From contig NZ_JBNAGF010000003.1 in NCBI RefSeq assembly GCF_049801055.1, forward strand, positions 186,001-250,000: 64,000 bases of DNA. The letters are read 5' to 3'. A program made the position numbers and the translations under genes. Position 1 is the first letter of the stretch. Every line of letters begins with the position of its first letter. The notes under the pieces are model-generated. The model ran no database searches and was not told where the DNA came from. It saw only the letters and a program-made list of their open reading frames with translations. This document shows, in pieces, positions 16,201 through 25,363 of this stretch. This stretch comes from JBNAGF01 sp049801055. GTDB taxonomy: Bacteria; Pseudomonadota; Alphaproteobacteria; Rhodobacterales; Rhodobacteraceae.

Positions 16201-17103
16201 TTATTGGCCCAGATGCTCTTCGCCGCGTTTCCGCGCCAGCCGGATCTGTTTCTGACGCTCCCGAAACCGGACCTTGTCGCTGTCCGATGTTTCGTTGACG
16301 CAGTGATGGCAGGAAACGCCATGCTCGTATTCCGGGCGCTTGCGGTCCTCGGGAAGGATCGGGCGGCGGCAACCATGGCACAGTTCATGTGGCCCTTCGA
16401 CCAGCCCGTGGCCTACGGACACGCGGTTGTCGAACACAAAACACTCTCCCTGCCATGTACTGTTCTCGGCCGGGACTTCCTCGAGGTATCGCAGGATTCC
16501 GCCTTTGAGGTGATACACTTCGTCTACGCCTTGGCCGAGCAGGAAGTTGGTGGATTTCTCGCAGCGAATTCCACCGGTGCAGAACATTGCAATGCGCTTG
16601 TTGTGAAAACGCTCCTTGTTCTTTGCCCACCAGGCGGGAAAATCTCGGAAGCTTTCCGTTTCCGGGTCCACCGCGCCTTCGAATGTTCCGATGGCAACTT
16701 CGTAATCATTTCGGGTATCTATCACGGCCACGTCGGGGCTGCGGATCAACTCATTCCAATCCTCGGGTTCAACGTAATTGCCAACGCTGGCCCGCGGATC
16801 CACGTCGGGTTGACCCATTGTCACGATCTCTTTTTTGAGACGGACCTTCATCCGAGCAAAGGGCGGATGATCCGAGCTGGCTTCCTTCCATTCCAGATCG
16901 GCACAGCCGGGTAGGCCTCGAATATGCGCCAGAACCGCGTCGATCCCTTTTCGCGGACCGGCGATCGTGCCGTTGATCCCCTCTTGGGCCAAGAGCAGAG
17001 TCCCCTTGACCAGTTCGTTTGTGCAGAGTTCCAGCAGGGCCGGGCGCAATGCGGCCGGGTCGTCGAAACGAGTGAAATGGTAGAGGGCGGCGATCGTGTA
17101 CAT
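16201..17103 (-). CDS. trhO: tRNA uridine(34) hydroxylase TrhO (rhodanese-like, UPF0176)
   Basis: 300 residues from the ATG at 17103 (MYTIAALYHFTRF); the frame is open further upstream, but that runs into the divergent promoter region. An N-terminal acylphosphatase-like domain with LLAQEGINGTIAG precedes a rhodanese domain with the active-site loop MFCTGGIRCEKSTNF. The C-terminal tail has CHGC and CHHC pairs fit for zinc. Members oxygenate U34 of tRNA to 5-hydroxyuridine using prephenate-independent O2 chemistry. The length and all three blocks match the family. It is divergent from pncA. Confidence 0.93.
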   Translation of the reverse strand: MYTIAALYHFTRFDDPAALRPALLELCTNELVKGTLLLAQEGINGTIAGPRKGIDAVLAHIRGLPGCADLEWKEASSDHPPFARMKVRLKKEIVTMGQPDVDPRASVGNYVEPEDWNELIRSPDVAVIDTRNDYEVAIGTFEGAVDPETESFRDFPAWWAKNKERFHNKRIAMFCTGGIRCEKSTNFLLGQGVDEVYHLKGGILRYLEEVPAENSTWQGECFVFDNRVSVGHGLVEGPHELCHGCRRPILPEDRKRPEYEHGVSCHHCVNETSDSDKVRFRERQKQIRLARKRGEEHLGQ

Positions 17104-17165
17104 ATGCGGCGATCTATTCCTCTGGGTTGCATTGCGCAAGTGGCCGCATTGACGCGCGGCCAACC

Positions 17166-17179
17166 TCTGCCTAGGCAGA
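17166..17179. promoter_or_regulatory. Perfect 14-bp palindrome in the trhO-pncA divergent region
   Basis: TCTGCCTAGGCAGA is a perfect palindrome, 23 bases before the pncA ATG. It overlaps the -10 position expected for a TTGACG at 17149-17154, so it could be an operator for a dimeric regulator of pncA. No copy was seen before pncB, and I do not recognise the regulator. Confidence 0.4.
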
Positions 17180-17202
17180 ATGGGCAATCCGAGGAGGTAA
17201 CA

Positions 17203-17802
17203 ATGAGCCATGCCCTGATCGTTATCGACGTGCAGAATGATTTCTGTCCTGGCGGTGCACTTGCCGTACCCAACGGCGACGAGGTCGTGCCGCGCATCAA
17301 CACGATGATGGATGCGTTCGAGATTGTTCTGCTGACACAGGATTGGCATCCGGCCGGGCATTCTTCGTTTGCGACGTCGCATTCGGACAAGTCGCCCTAC
17401 GAGTTGGTGGACATGCCCTATGGAGCACAGGTGTTGTGGCCCGACCATTGTGTACAGGGAACGGATGGCGCTGCGTTTCACCCTGATCTGCGCACTGATG
17501 GGGATCTGATTTTGCGAAAAGGGTTCCGCTCTGCAATCGACAGCTACTCCGCCTTTTTTGAGAATGACCAGAAGACGCCGACAGGCCTTGAAGGGTATTT
17601 GCGGTCACGTGGGATCGCTGACCTGACCATCGTGGGGCTCGCCACGGACTTTTGCGTAAACTACTCGGCCGTTGATGCCGCCCGGCTCGGCTTCAAGGTG
17701 CAGGTCGATCTGTCTGCCTGCCGGGGGATCGACCTTGATGGTTCGCTCGGGGCAGCTCACGAGGCAATGCGAGCCGCCGGAGTTGAACTGACCCAGACCT
17801 AA
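17203..17802 (+). CDS. pncA: Nicotinamidase
   Basis: 199 residues from the ATG at 17203, which has GAGGAGG 6-12 bases upstream. It hydrolyses nicotinamide to nicotinate in the NAD salvage pathway (isochorismatase fold). The catalytic triad is visible as Asp9 (DVQNDF), Lys106 (ILRKGF) and Cys151 (ATDFCV). The metal site is Asp47 and His49 (QDWHPAGHSSF), with His82 (WPDHCVQGT). The product would feed pncB, encoded two genes downstream on the same strand. Confidence is high because all catalytic residues are present. Confidence 0.96.
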   Translation: MSHALIVIDVQNDFCPGGALAVPNGDEVVPRINTMMDAFEIVLLTQDWHPAGHSSFATSHSDKSPYELVDMPYGAQVLWPDHCVQGTDGAAFHPDLRTDGDLILRKGFRSAIDSYSAFFENDQKTPTGLEGYLRSRGIADLTIVGLATDFCVNYSAVDAARLGFKVQVDLSACRGIDLDGSLGAAHEAMRAAGVELTQT

Positions 17803-17872
17803 AGTTGCGATTTCTTAACCCGCGCAGGATTAGCCTCGGCACCGGATACCGGGGCAAGGGCAGGGTTACATC

Positions 17873-20110
17873 ATGCGCCACGCGACACCGGCCAGTTTCG
17901 ACGCACTGTCGGAATACGGTCGACAGTTCAGCCGTCGGGGGCTGCTGCTGCGCTATGCACGGGGGCGAATTGCGCATTTTCACAACCGCCTGCTCGTCAC
18001 CCTCATAGGCAGCGCCGTCCTTTGGCTGGCGAACGGCCCGGAATATGGCATCGGTGCCCTGCTGATTGCGCTGGGGGGAGAGGTCTTAGATTGCGCCTAT
18101 CTGCGCGGTGTCGAGGGCAGGATCCGGGCAGGCCAACCGCTTCGCCGGGTTCGGGCAGTTTCAACCCTGACCGGAGGATTACAGGGTGCCAGCATCGCTA
18201 TCTGTACAGGGTTGTCATGGTTCGGTCCGGCAACCGGCCAGTCGCCGCTCTTCACTTTTGGTTTCTTGGCCGGGGCAGCCGTGAACGCGGCAATCGTATT
18301 GCCGTTTCACAAACAGGCCGCTGCGCTCCGATTGGGACTGTATGCAGCGACACCGGTATTGCTGTTAGCCATCCGGGCAGGGGGTGTTGGCGTGGATGCC
18401 CGGTTCTTTCTGGACGCGACTGGTGTGTTCATGCTTGTGGCCATGGTTGTTCTGTTTCTGGCCTATGTTCTTTCGGGCTTTTCAAAGGTTCGCCGCCAGA
18501 CACTGTCCCTGACAGAATTCGGGCGCGCGTTGGAAGCTTCGAACCGCAAATTACGACTTCATCAGAAGGAAGCACAGAAGCTGTCAATGATTGCCCGGAA
18601 TGCGAATGACAGCGTCATACTCTCCGGTCGGGAAGGGCAGATAATCTGGGTCAATGACGCGTTTACTCGAATGACAGGCTTTGAACTCAGCGAAGCCATC
18701 GGCCAAACGCCAGCCGAATTGCTGAATTGCGAGGAAACTAATGTCCAAACAATTGCTGCAATTTCCGCTGCTGTTCGGGACGGACGGGCCTATCGCGGCG
18801 AGATCCTCAACAGAACCCGGGATGGCCGCAGGATATGGGTCGAAACCAATCTGTCTCCGGTGTTCGATGAGGACGGGCAGGTCGAAGTCGTGGTTTCGGT
18901 TGAAAGGGATGTAACTGCGGCCAAGAACTACGAGGCCGAACTTGCTCAGGCGCGCTTGGCAGCAGAGGAAGGCGCTCGGACGAAGGCAGAGTTTCTTGCC
19001 ACCATGAGCCACGAGATCAGAACGCCGATGAACGGGGTAATCGGAATGACCGACCTGCTTGCGGAGACAGAACTCACACCCGACCAACTGAAATACACCA
19101 AGACAATTCGCAATTCGGCGCAGGCACTGCTGACAATCATCAACCACATATTGGAGATGTCCAAACTGGACGCAGGTAAATTGGAGCTGGATCCGGTCGA
19201 ATTCGATTTGACGTCCTGTATCGAGGACACGGTGCTCCTTCTCGGGTCCCAGGCTGCCAGCAAGGGCGTGGAGTTGCAGATGAAACTGGCGTCCGACTTG
19301 CCAGAAAAAATTCGTGGCGACGACGGGCGGATCAGGCAGGTCTTGCTGAATTTAATCGGGAACGCAATCAAGTTCACGGAACAGGGATACGTGACTATTC
19401 GGGTTTCAGTTGTGGAAGAGAGCACAAATTGCCTTCTCGGGATTGATGTCGAGGACACCGGGATCGGTATCGCTCCAGACAAGATCGAAACGATCTTTGA
19501 ACGCTTTGCTCAGGCCGATGCTGCGACCACCCGCCGGTTTGGTGGCACCGGGCTGGGGCTGACCATCTCACGAATGCTTGTTGAGGCGATGGGTGGGCGC
19601 ATCGACGTGACCTCCAATCTCGGGGTGGGATCCTGTTTTTCTGTGGCAATACCTATCGAAGCAATCATGGAACCCGAAGTTGGGTGTTTGAGCGCCGTTC
19701 CCATTGATCAGTGGGAAGTGGGGGCTCTCAAAGGTCGTCGCGTTCTTGTTGCGGAAGACAACAGAACAAACCGTTTGCTGATCCGAAAATTTCTGGAGGA
19801 TCTGCCCTTGAAACTCAGCTTTGCCGAAGACGGCATCCAGGCCGTAGAGCAAATTTTGAAACTGAAACCAGACCTTGTGTTCATGGACATGTCGATGCCG
19901 CATCTGAGCGGCTTGGACGTGATCCGTCAGATCCGCGCCACGGATTTGGTTCAGCCCAAGATCATCGCGCTGACAGCCAATGCATTTGACAGCGACAGAA
20001 GGGCCTGTTCCCTTGCCGGGATGGATGGGTTCCTGACCAAGCCGGTTCGGCGAACGCAGTTACTGGGGTGTATGTTTGCCCATCTTTCGCACTCTCCCCC
20101 GGCTGATTGA
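17873..20110 (+). CDS. Membrane-bound hybrid sensor histidine kinase with PAS and receiver domains
   Basis: 745 residues. Residues about 40-205 hold roughly six hydrophobic segments. A PAS domain (about 230-345, SVILSGREGQIIWVNDAF) is followed by the HisKA box with phospho-acceptor His380 (MSHEIRTPMNG). The ATPase domain has N, G1 and G2 boxes (NLIGNAIKF, DVEDTGIGI, FGGTGLGL). A C-terminal receiver (about 625-740) has phospho-acceptor Asp672 (FMDMSMP) and the LTKP lysine. No DNA-binding output domain is present, so it must pass phosphate to a separate protein. It sits alone between pncA (70-base gap) and pncB (78-base gap) on the same strand. Confidence 0.93.
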   Translation: MRHATPASFDALSEYGRQFSRRGLLLRYARGRIAHFHNRLLVTLIGSAVLWLANGPEYGIGALLIALGGEVLDCAYLRGVEGRIRAGQPLRRVRAVSTLTGGLQGASIAICTGLSWFGPATGQSPLFTFGFLAGAAVNAAIVLPFHKQAAALRLGLYAATPVLLLAIRAGGVGVDARFFLDATGVFMLVAMVVLFLAYVLSGFSKVRRQTLSLTEFGRALEASNRKLRLHQKEAQKLSMIARNANDSVILSGREGQIIWVNDAFTRMTGFELSEAIGQTPAELLNCEETNVQTIAAISAAVRDGRAYRGEILNRTRDGRRIWVETNLSPVFDEDGQVEVVVSVERDVTAAKNYEAELAQARLAAEEGARTKAEFLATMSHEIRTPMNGVIGMTDLLAETELTPDQLKYTKTIRNSAQALLTIINHILEMSKLDAGKLELDPVEFDLTSCIEDTVLLLGSQAASKGVELQMKLASDLPEKIRGDDGRIRQVLLNLIGNAIKFTEQGYVTIRVSVVEESTNCLLGIDVEDTGIGIAPDKIETIFERFAQADAATTRRFGGTGLGLTISRMLVEAMGGRIDVTSNLGVGSCFSVAIPIEAIMEPEVGCLSAVPIDQWEVGALKGRRVLVAEDNRTNRLLIRKFLEDLPLKLSFAEDGIQAVEQILKLKPDLVFMDMSMPHLSGLDVIRQIRATDLVQPKIIALTANAFDSDRRACSLAGMDGFLTKPVRRTQLLGCMFAHLSHSPPAD

Positions 20111-20188
20111 ATCCGTCCGCTTGCAATTGCTTTGCCGCCACCCAGGCATTAGCGTAACACAGGCCGACCCATGATTTGAGGCTGCCCC

Positions 20189-21478
20189 GTGGATATTGCC
20201 ACCCGCGTCTACAACCACAAATGGAAGATCGATCCGATCATCCGTTCGTTGATCGATACCGACTTTTACAAGCTTTTGATGTGCCAGTCCGTTTTTCGCA
20301 ACAAACCGGACACGCAGGTCACGTTCTCCCTTATCAATCGGTCGACGTCAGTGCCGCTGGCACGTTTGATCGACGAAGGTGAATTGCGGGAACAGCTAGA
20401 TCACATACGATCGCTCAGACTCAGCCGCGGCGAGAGCACGTGGCTGCGCGGGAACACGTTTTATGGCAAGCGGCAGATGTTCCGCTCGGATTTCATGGAG
20501 TGGTTCGAAGAGTTGCAGTTGCCTGCCTATCATCTGGAACGCAAGGGCGACCAGTTCGAGCTGACATTCGAGGGCAAGTGGCACGAGGTCATGCTTTGGG
20601 AAATCCCCGCTCTGGCAGTCCTTATGGAGCTCAGATCCCGTGCTATATTGAATGACATGCGCCGGTTCGAACTGCAGATCCTCTACGCGCGCGCGATGAC
20701 ACGCGTTTGGGAAAAGATTGAAAAACTTCGCAAGATTGACGGTCTGGGGATCGCGGATTTCGGAACCCGCCGGCGTCATTCTTTCCTTTGGCAGGATTGG
20801 TGCGCGCAAGCGATGATTGAAGGCCTTGGAGATGCGTTCACCGGAACTTCTAACTGCCTCATTGCCATGCGCCGGGAGGTCGAGGCGATCGGCACCAATG
20901 CACATGAATTGCCGATGGTTTACAGCGCGTTGGCCGAAAGCGACGAACAGCTGGCCCGGGCTCCTTACGATGTTCTGAGCGACTGGCATGATGAACATGA
21001 TGGGAACCTTCGGATCATCCTGCCTGATACTTATGGAACTCAGGGGTTTCTGGACAATGCTCCAGACTGGCTGGTTGGTTGGACCGGTATGCGTATAGAC
21101 AGCGGGGACCCGTCAAAGGGTGCGGAAACCGCGATCAGGTGGTGGCAGGAGCGGGGAGAGGACCCGCGCCAGAAGCGCATCATTTTTTCCGATGGTCTGG
21201 ATGTGGACACCATCGCTGATCTGCATGCCAAGTTTTCCGGTCGCGCCAAAGTCTCCTTTGGTTGGGGCACCTTGCTGACCAACGATTTCCGGGGCCTCGT
21301 CCCGGGCGACGGCCTCGCGCCATTCTCCCTTGTCTGCAAGGCGGTCTCGGCCAATGGGCGCCCGACAGTCAAACTGTCGGACAATCCGGAAAAGGCGATG
21401 GGGCCAGAGTCGGAGATTGCGCGCTACAAGCGTGTGTTTGAGGTGGGAGCTCAGGAGCGGATGGAGGTCATCGTCTGA
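20189..21478 (+). CDS. pncB: Nicotinate phosphoribosyltransferase
   Basis: 429 residues from a GTG at 20189. It converts nicotinate and PRPP to nicotinate mononucleotide, the step after PncA. Family blocks include LIDTDFYKLLM near the N-terminus, GIADFGTRRRHSFLWQ (about 188-203), FTGTSNCLIA (about 217), IRIDSGDP-like GMRIDSGDPSKGA (about 298-310) and KVSFGWGTLLTND (about 352). The length is that of the proteobacterial PncB. The stop lies 18 bases from the end of the converging aldehyde dehydrogenase gene, with no recognisable terminator between. Confidence 0.96.
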   Translation: MDIATRVYNHKWKIDPIIRSLIDTDFYKLLMCQSVFRNKPDTQVTFSLINRSTSVPLARLIDEGELREQLDHIRSLRLSRGESTWLRGNTFYGKRQMFRSDFMEWFEELQLPAYHLERKGDQFELTFEGKWHEVMLWEIPALAVLMELRSRAILNDMRRFELQILYARAMTRVWEKIEKLRKIDGLGIADFGTRRRHSFLWQDWCAQAMIEGLGDAFTGTSNCLIAMRREVEAIGTNAHELPMVYSALAESDEQLARAPYDVLSDWHDEHDGNLRIILPDTYGTQGFLDNAPDWLVGWTGMRIDSGDPSKGAETAIRWWQERGEDPRQKRIIFSDGLDVDTIADLHAKFSGRAKVSFGWGTLLTNDFRGLVPGDGLAPFSLVCKAVSANGRPTVKLSDNPEKAMGPESEIARYKRVFEVGAQERMEVIV

Positions 21479-21496
21479 CCGGAGCACCCGACAGAG

Positions 21497-22948
21497 TTAC
21501 CCGTGACGCGCGGCTACTGTCTTGAGCTGCGAGAAACCGTAGAGGGCCTCGAACCCCTTTTCGCGACCGTGCCCCGATTTCGCGATGCCGCCAAAGGGCA
21601 ATTCCACCCCGCCGCCAGCGCCATAATTGTTGATGAAAACCTGCCCAGACCGCAGTTTCTTGGCCAATCGCATCTGCCGGGCGCCATCTCTTGTCCAGAT
21701 GGAAGAAACAAGGCCGTAGTCGGTGCCGTTCGCGATCTCCACCGCTTCGGCTTCGGTCTCGAACGGAATGAGCACCTGAACCGGACCGAATATCTCGTCC
21801 TGCGCAAGCGGATGGTGTGGCGGAACATCGGAAAACAGGGTTGGATGGACAAAGGAGCCAGATTCGGGCGCGTGATCGACGATCTGGCCCTGCGCGGCAA
21901 TTGTCAGATCCGAACCTTTTGCCAGAAATCCCTCCACAATCTGCTTTTGTCGGTTCGAAATCAGGGGTCCGACCTGTAGGTCTTCCTGTGCTGGCCCGAC
22001 AGTCAGTTTCGAATAGGCTGCGGCCATCCGGTCTTTGACCTCTTCGTAGACTCCACGCTGGACCAGTATGCGAGAGGACGCGGAACAGGTCTGGCCGGCA
22101 TTCTGGCACCCTGCATTTACCAAAAACGGAAGCGCGTCATCCAGATCGGCGTCTTCGAATACAAGCTGCGGAGATTTCCCACCGAGCTCAAGCGTTACCG
22201 GGATCACGTTACGTCCGGCGGCCTGCTGCACCAACGCGCCTGTGGCCACCGACCCGGTGAACGAGATGTGGTCTATGCCCGGATGCGCTGACAGCGAAGC
22301 GCCTGCCTCGGCGCCCAGTCCCGGTACTACGTTCAGAGCACCCGGCGGCAAGCCGGCTTCGATTGCCAGATGAGCAAAGGCGATTGCGGTCAGGCACGCC
22401 TCTTCTGCCGGCTTCAGGACGGTTGCATTTCCCATCGCCAGCGCCGCCCCCACTGAACGGCCTATGATCTGCATGGGATAGTTCCACGGAACGATGTGGC
22501 CGGTAACTCCATGCGGCTCGCGCAGCGTGTAGACCGTGTAGCCGTCCAGATAAGGGATGGTTTCGCCAGTGATCTTGTCGGCGGCACCGCCATAATACTC
22601 GCAGTATCGGGCCAGCGCGACCGCATCCGCTCTCGCCTGAGTCAGCGGCTTTCCGACATCCTTGGCTTCGAGGGCGGCAAGGTCTTCGACCTGCTCGAGA
22701 ACCAGCTGCCCCAGCCGGGTCAGGATGCGGCCGCGCTCAAGCGCGGTCATCCTTCCCCATTCTCCGTTAAGAGCAAACCGCGCTGCTTGAACCGCGGCGT
22801 CAATGTCGGGTGATTGGCCGCGGGCAATCCGGCAGATTTCGCTCCCGTCTGACGGGTTGCTCAGGGGTAATGTCTGACCGCTCGACGACGCGCGCCAGTC
22901 GCCACCTATCAGGCAGAGGGAAGGGTCAAACCAGATGGTATCAGGCAT
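21497..22948 (-). CDS. NAD(P)-dependent aldehyde dehydrogenase
   Basis: 483 residues, single-domain ALDH. Motifs: VPWNYPMQ (cofactor loop), FTGSVATG, Glu in TLELGGKSPQ and nucleophile Cys in NAGQTCSASSR, with the family's EIFGPVQ and FGGIAKSGHGREKG near the end. It belongs to the broad betaine/aminoaldehyde/aromatic aldehyde group; the substrate cannot be fixed from motifs alone. Its ATG overlaps the ABC ATPase gene by 8 bases, so it is the terminal gene of the importer/ligand-gated channel operon and probably oxidises an aldehyde made from the imported compound. Confidence 0.93.
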   Translation of the reverse strand: MPDTIWFDPSLCLIGGDWRASSSGQTLPLSNPSDGSEICRIARGQSPDIDAAVQAARFALNGEWGRMTALERGRILTRLGQLVLEQVEDLAALEAKDVGKPLTQARADAVALARYCEYYGGAADKITGETIPYLDGYTVYTLREPHGVTGHIVPWNYPMQIIGRSVGAALAMGNATVLKPAEEACLTAIAFAHLAIEAGLPPGALNVVPGLGAEAGASLSAHPGIDHISFTGSVATGALVQQAAGRNVIPVTLELGGKSPQLVFEDADLDDALPFLVNAGCQNAGQTCSASSRILVQRGVYEEVKDRMAAAYSKLTVGPAQEDLQVGPLISNRQKQIVEGFLAKGSDLTIAAQGQIVDHAPESGSFVHPTLFSDVPPHHPLAQDEIFGPVQVLIPFETEAEAVEIANGTDYGLVSSIWTRDGARQMRLAKKLRSGQVFINNYGAGGGVELPFGGIAKSGHGREKGFEALYGFSQLKTVAARHG

Positions 22949-24551
22949 GGGTGGTGCTCCTTAGTGATTCCGGGTCGGGCAGTTCCGGGGCCGCCGACAA
23001 GAGACTTCGGGTGTAGGGATGGCTCGGGTCGGTGAACACACGCTCTGTTTCACCCTGTTCCACGATCTTTCCAGCCTGCATCACCAAAACCCTGTCAGTA
23101 ATCGTGCGCACAACGCTCAGGTCATGGCTGATGAAAAGGTAGGACAGTTCGTACAGATCACACAGCTCCGCCATTAGATCGAGGATCTGGGCGCGTACCG
23201 AAACATCAAGCGCCGAGACAGCCTCGTCAAACAGAATGAGTTCGGGGCGAATGATCAGGGCCCGTGCAATTGCAATCCTCTGACGCTGCCCGCCGGAGAA
23301 CTCGTGGATGTATTTGTTGGCATCGTCAGGCGACAGACCAACAGCTGTCAGCATCTCGGCGATCCGGTCTCGACGCTCACTGCCTCTTGGTGGCGCATCG
23401 AGAAGATGAAACGGCTCGGTGATCAGTCTTTCGACGCGGTGGCGGGGATTGAAACTTCCAAACGGGTCCTGAAACACAACCTGCATTCTGCGCCGTACTT
23501 CCAGATTGGCCCGGTGGCCGGAAAAAACTGGCCGCCCTTCGAGCAGGATAGAGCCGGCTTGAACCTCTTCCAGTCCCAGAATGGCGCGGGTGAGCGTTGA
23601 TTTTCCACATCCGGACTCGCCGACAAGTCCCAGACGCTCACCGCGTTGCAAAGTGAACGAAACGTTGTCCACGGCCCTGTGATGTTCGACGGGGGCAAAC
23701 AGTTTGGTCCGCGGCCGGCGATACTCCCGCACTACCTTTTGCACCTCCAGAAGGGCGGAACTGGCCGGTGTGTCCGGCAGGTCGACCTTGTGACCGGACG
23801 CTTCAAACAACATCCTCGTGTAGGGATGCTGCATATTGGCCAGAAGGTCATTCGTCGGTCCTGCTTCGACCACTTCGCCCCGGCGCATGACGGTGATCCG
23901 GTCAGCCAATTCGGCCACGACCGCAAGGTCATGGGTGATCATCATAAGCCCCATGCCGTATTCTTGAACCAGCCCCTTGAGCAAATCCAGAATCTGCGCC
24001 TGTGTTGTCACGTCGAGCGCCGTGGTTGGCTCGTCTGCGATCAGAAGCTTTGGGCGCAATGCAATCGCCATCGCAATAACGACCCTTTGGCGCTGTCCCC
24101 CACTGAGTTCATGCGGGAAACGGGACAGGGGGAAGTTTTCGGGTGGCAGACCTACGCGGTTCAGGACTTCTTGGGCGCGGTTTCGGGCTTCATCTGGGGG
24201 CATGGCCCTGTGGATCAGGATCGTCTCCATCACTTGATCCCCAATCGTCCTGACAGGGTTGAGCGCAGTCATCGGCTCCTGAAAGACCATTCCGATCGCC
24301 GCGCCCCGCAAAGCGCAGAGCGTTTGCTCGGAGCAACCCGACAAGTTCTCGCCTTCCAGCAGGATTTCGCCGGACATCGTTGCCGCCTCCGGTTGAAGCT
24401 GCATCACCGCTAGCGCGGTCATGGATTTGCCCGACCCGCTTTCCCCGGTAACGGCCACAATCTCACCCGGAGCGATGGTCAAGGACACTTGCCGAAGGAT
24501 CGGAAGCTTGTGAATCGACAGCGACAGGTTTCGTATTTCTAGAAGGTTCAT
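22941..24551 (-). CDS. Dipeptide/oligopeptide-type ABC transporter, fused double ATP-binding protein
   Basis: 536 residues with two complete nucleotide-binding domains in one chain, like DppD-DppF fused (GsiA-type). Domain 1 (about 1-260): GESGSGKS, LSGGQRQR, LIADEPTTALD, and MITHDLAVV. Domain 2 (about 280-530): GESGCGKST, FSGGQRQR, LILFDEAVSALD and LFISHDLSVV. Each has the C-terminal oligopeptide-transporter extension (HPYTRMLFEA and HPYTRSLLSA). It overlaps the permease gene upstream (ATGA) and the aldehyde dehydrogenase gene downstream. It drives uptake of the ligand captured by the family-5 binding protein. Confidence 0.95.
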   Translation of the reverse strand: MNLLEIRNLSLSIHKLPILRQVSLTIAPGEIVAVTGESGSGKSMTALAVMQLQPEAATMSGEILLEGENLSGCSEQTLCALRGAAIGMVFQEPMTALNPVRTIGDQVMETILIHRAMPPDEARNRAQEVLNRVGLPPENFPLSRFPHELSGGQRQRVVIAMAIALRPKLLIADEPTTALDVTTQAQILDLLKGLVQEYGMGLMMITHDLAVVAELADRITVMRRGEVVEAGPTNDLLANMQHPYTRMLFEASGHKVDLPDTPASSALLEVQKVVREYRRPRTKLFAPVEHHRAVDNVSFTLQRGERLGLVGESGCGKSTLTRAILGLEEVQAGSILLEGRPVFSGHRANLEVRRRMQVVFQDPFGSFNPRHRVERLITEPFHLLDAPPRGSERRDRIAEMLTAVGLSPDDANKYIHEFSGGQRQRIAIARALIIRPELILFDEAVSALDVSVRAQILDLMAELCDLYELSYLFISHDLSVVRTITDRVLVMQAGKIVEQGETERVFTDPSHPYTRSLLSAAPELPDPESLRSTTHA

Positions 24552-25363
24552 GCGCGGGCCACTCGGATCCTGGGGTCAAGCCAGTCCCGCAGGCCATCAC
24601 CCATCAGGTTCAATCCCAATACTGTCAGAATGATCGCAAACCCGGGTATCAAAGCCAGATGCGGCGCGAAACTGACCATCGTTTGGGCGTCGGCCAGCAT
24701 CCTGCCCCAGCTGGGTATCGGGGGTTGCGCACCGAGCCCGACATAGCTCAGCCCGGCCTCTGCCAGAATGCCCAATGAGAACTGAATGGTGCCTTGCACA
24801 ATCAGCAGGTTGGCGACGTTAGGCAAAATGTGCTCAGCGGAGATGCGCGATCGAGATTTTCCAGCGACTCGGGCCGCAAGAATGAACTCCCTCTCCCAGA
24901 GAGAAAGCGCCGCGCCTCGGGTTATTCGGGCGAACACCGGGATGTTGAAAATCCCGATGGCGATGATGGCGTTGATGGCGCCTGCCCCAAAAACGGCTGT
25001 GATCAGGATCGCGATGACAAGGGACGGAAAGGCAAAGATCAGATCGTTGCCGCGCATGATGAACTCGTCGAGCCACGACCCCTTTTGGGCTGCGGCAGCG
25101 AGCCCAAGGGGCACTCCGATCGCCATGCCGATACCCACGGCGACGAGGGCCACCGCGATCGAAGTTCGGGCTCCGACCATGATCATGGAAAACATATCGC
25201 GGCCGAAGTGGTCGGTTCCGAACCAGTGTCGCGCGTTCGGTGTTTGCAACTTGTCCGGAATGTTCATCACGGTGTGGTCATACGGTGTCCACACAAAGGA
25301 AATCAGCGCGGCCAGAACGACCATGGATGACAGGATGGCGCCCAGTATCAGGTTGCGGTTCAT
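24548..25363 (-). CDS. Dipeptide-type ABC transporter permease (DppC-like)
   Basis: 271 residues with about six membrane segments. The N-terminus has the DppC-type GTDHFGRDMFSMIMVGARTS segment, and the EAA loop is near residues 175-195 (SYVGLGAQPPIPSWGRMLADA follows it). It pairs with the DppB-like permease encoded immediately upstream (ATGA overlap) to form the channel and contacts the double ATPase downstream. Confidence 0.94.
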   Translation of the reverse strand: MNRNLILGAILSSMVVLAALISFVWTPYDHTVMNIPDKLQTPNARHWFGTDHFGRDMFSMIMVGARTSIAVALVAVGIGMAIGVPLGLAAAAQKGSWLDEFIMRGNDLIFAFPSLVIAILITAVFGAGAINAIIAIGIFNIPVFARITRGAALSLWEREFILAARVAGKSRSRISAEHILPNVANLLIVQGTIQFSLGILAEAGLSYVGLGAQPPIPSWGRMLADAQTMVSFAPHLALIPGFAIILTVLGLNLMGDGLRDWLDPRIRVARA

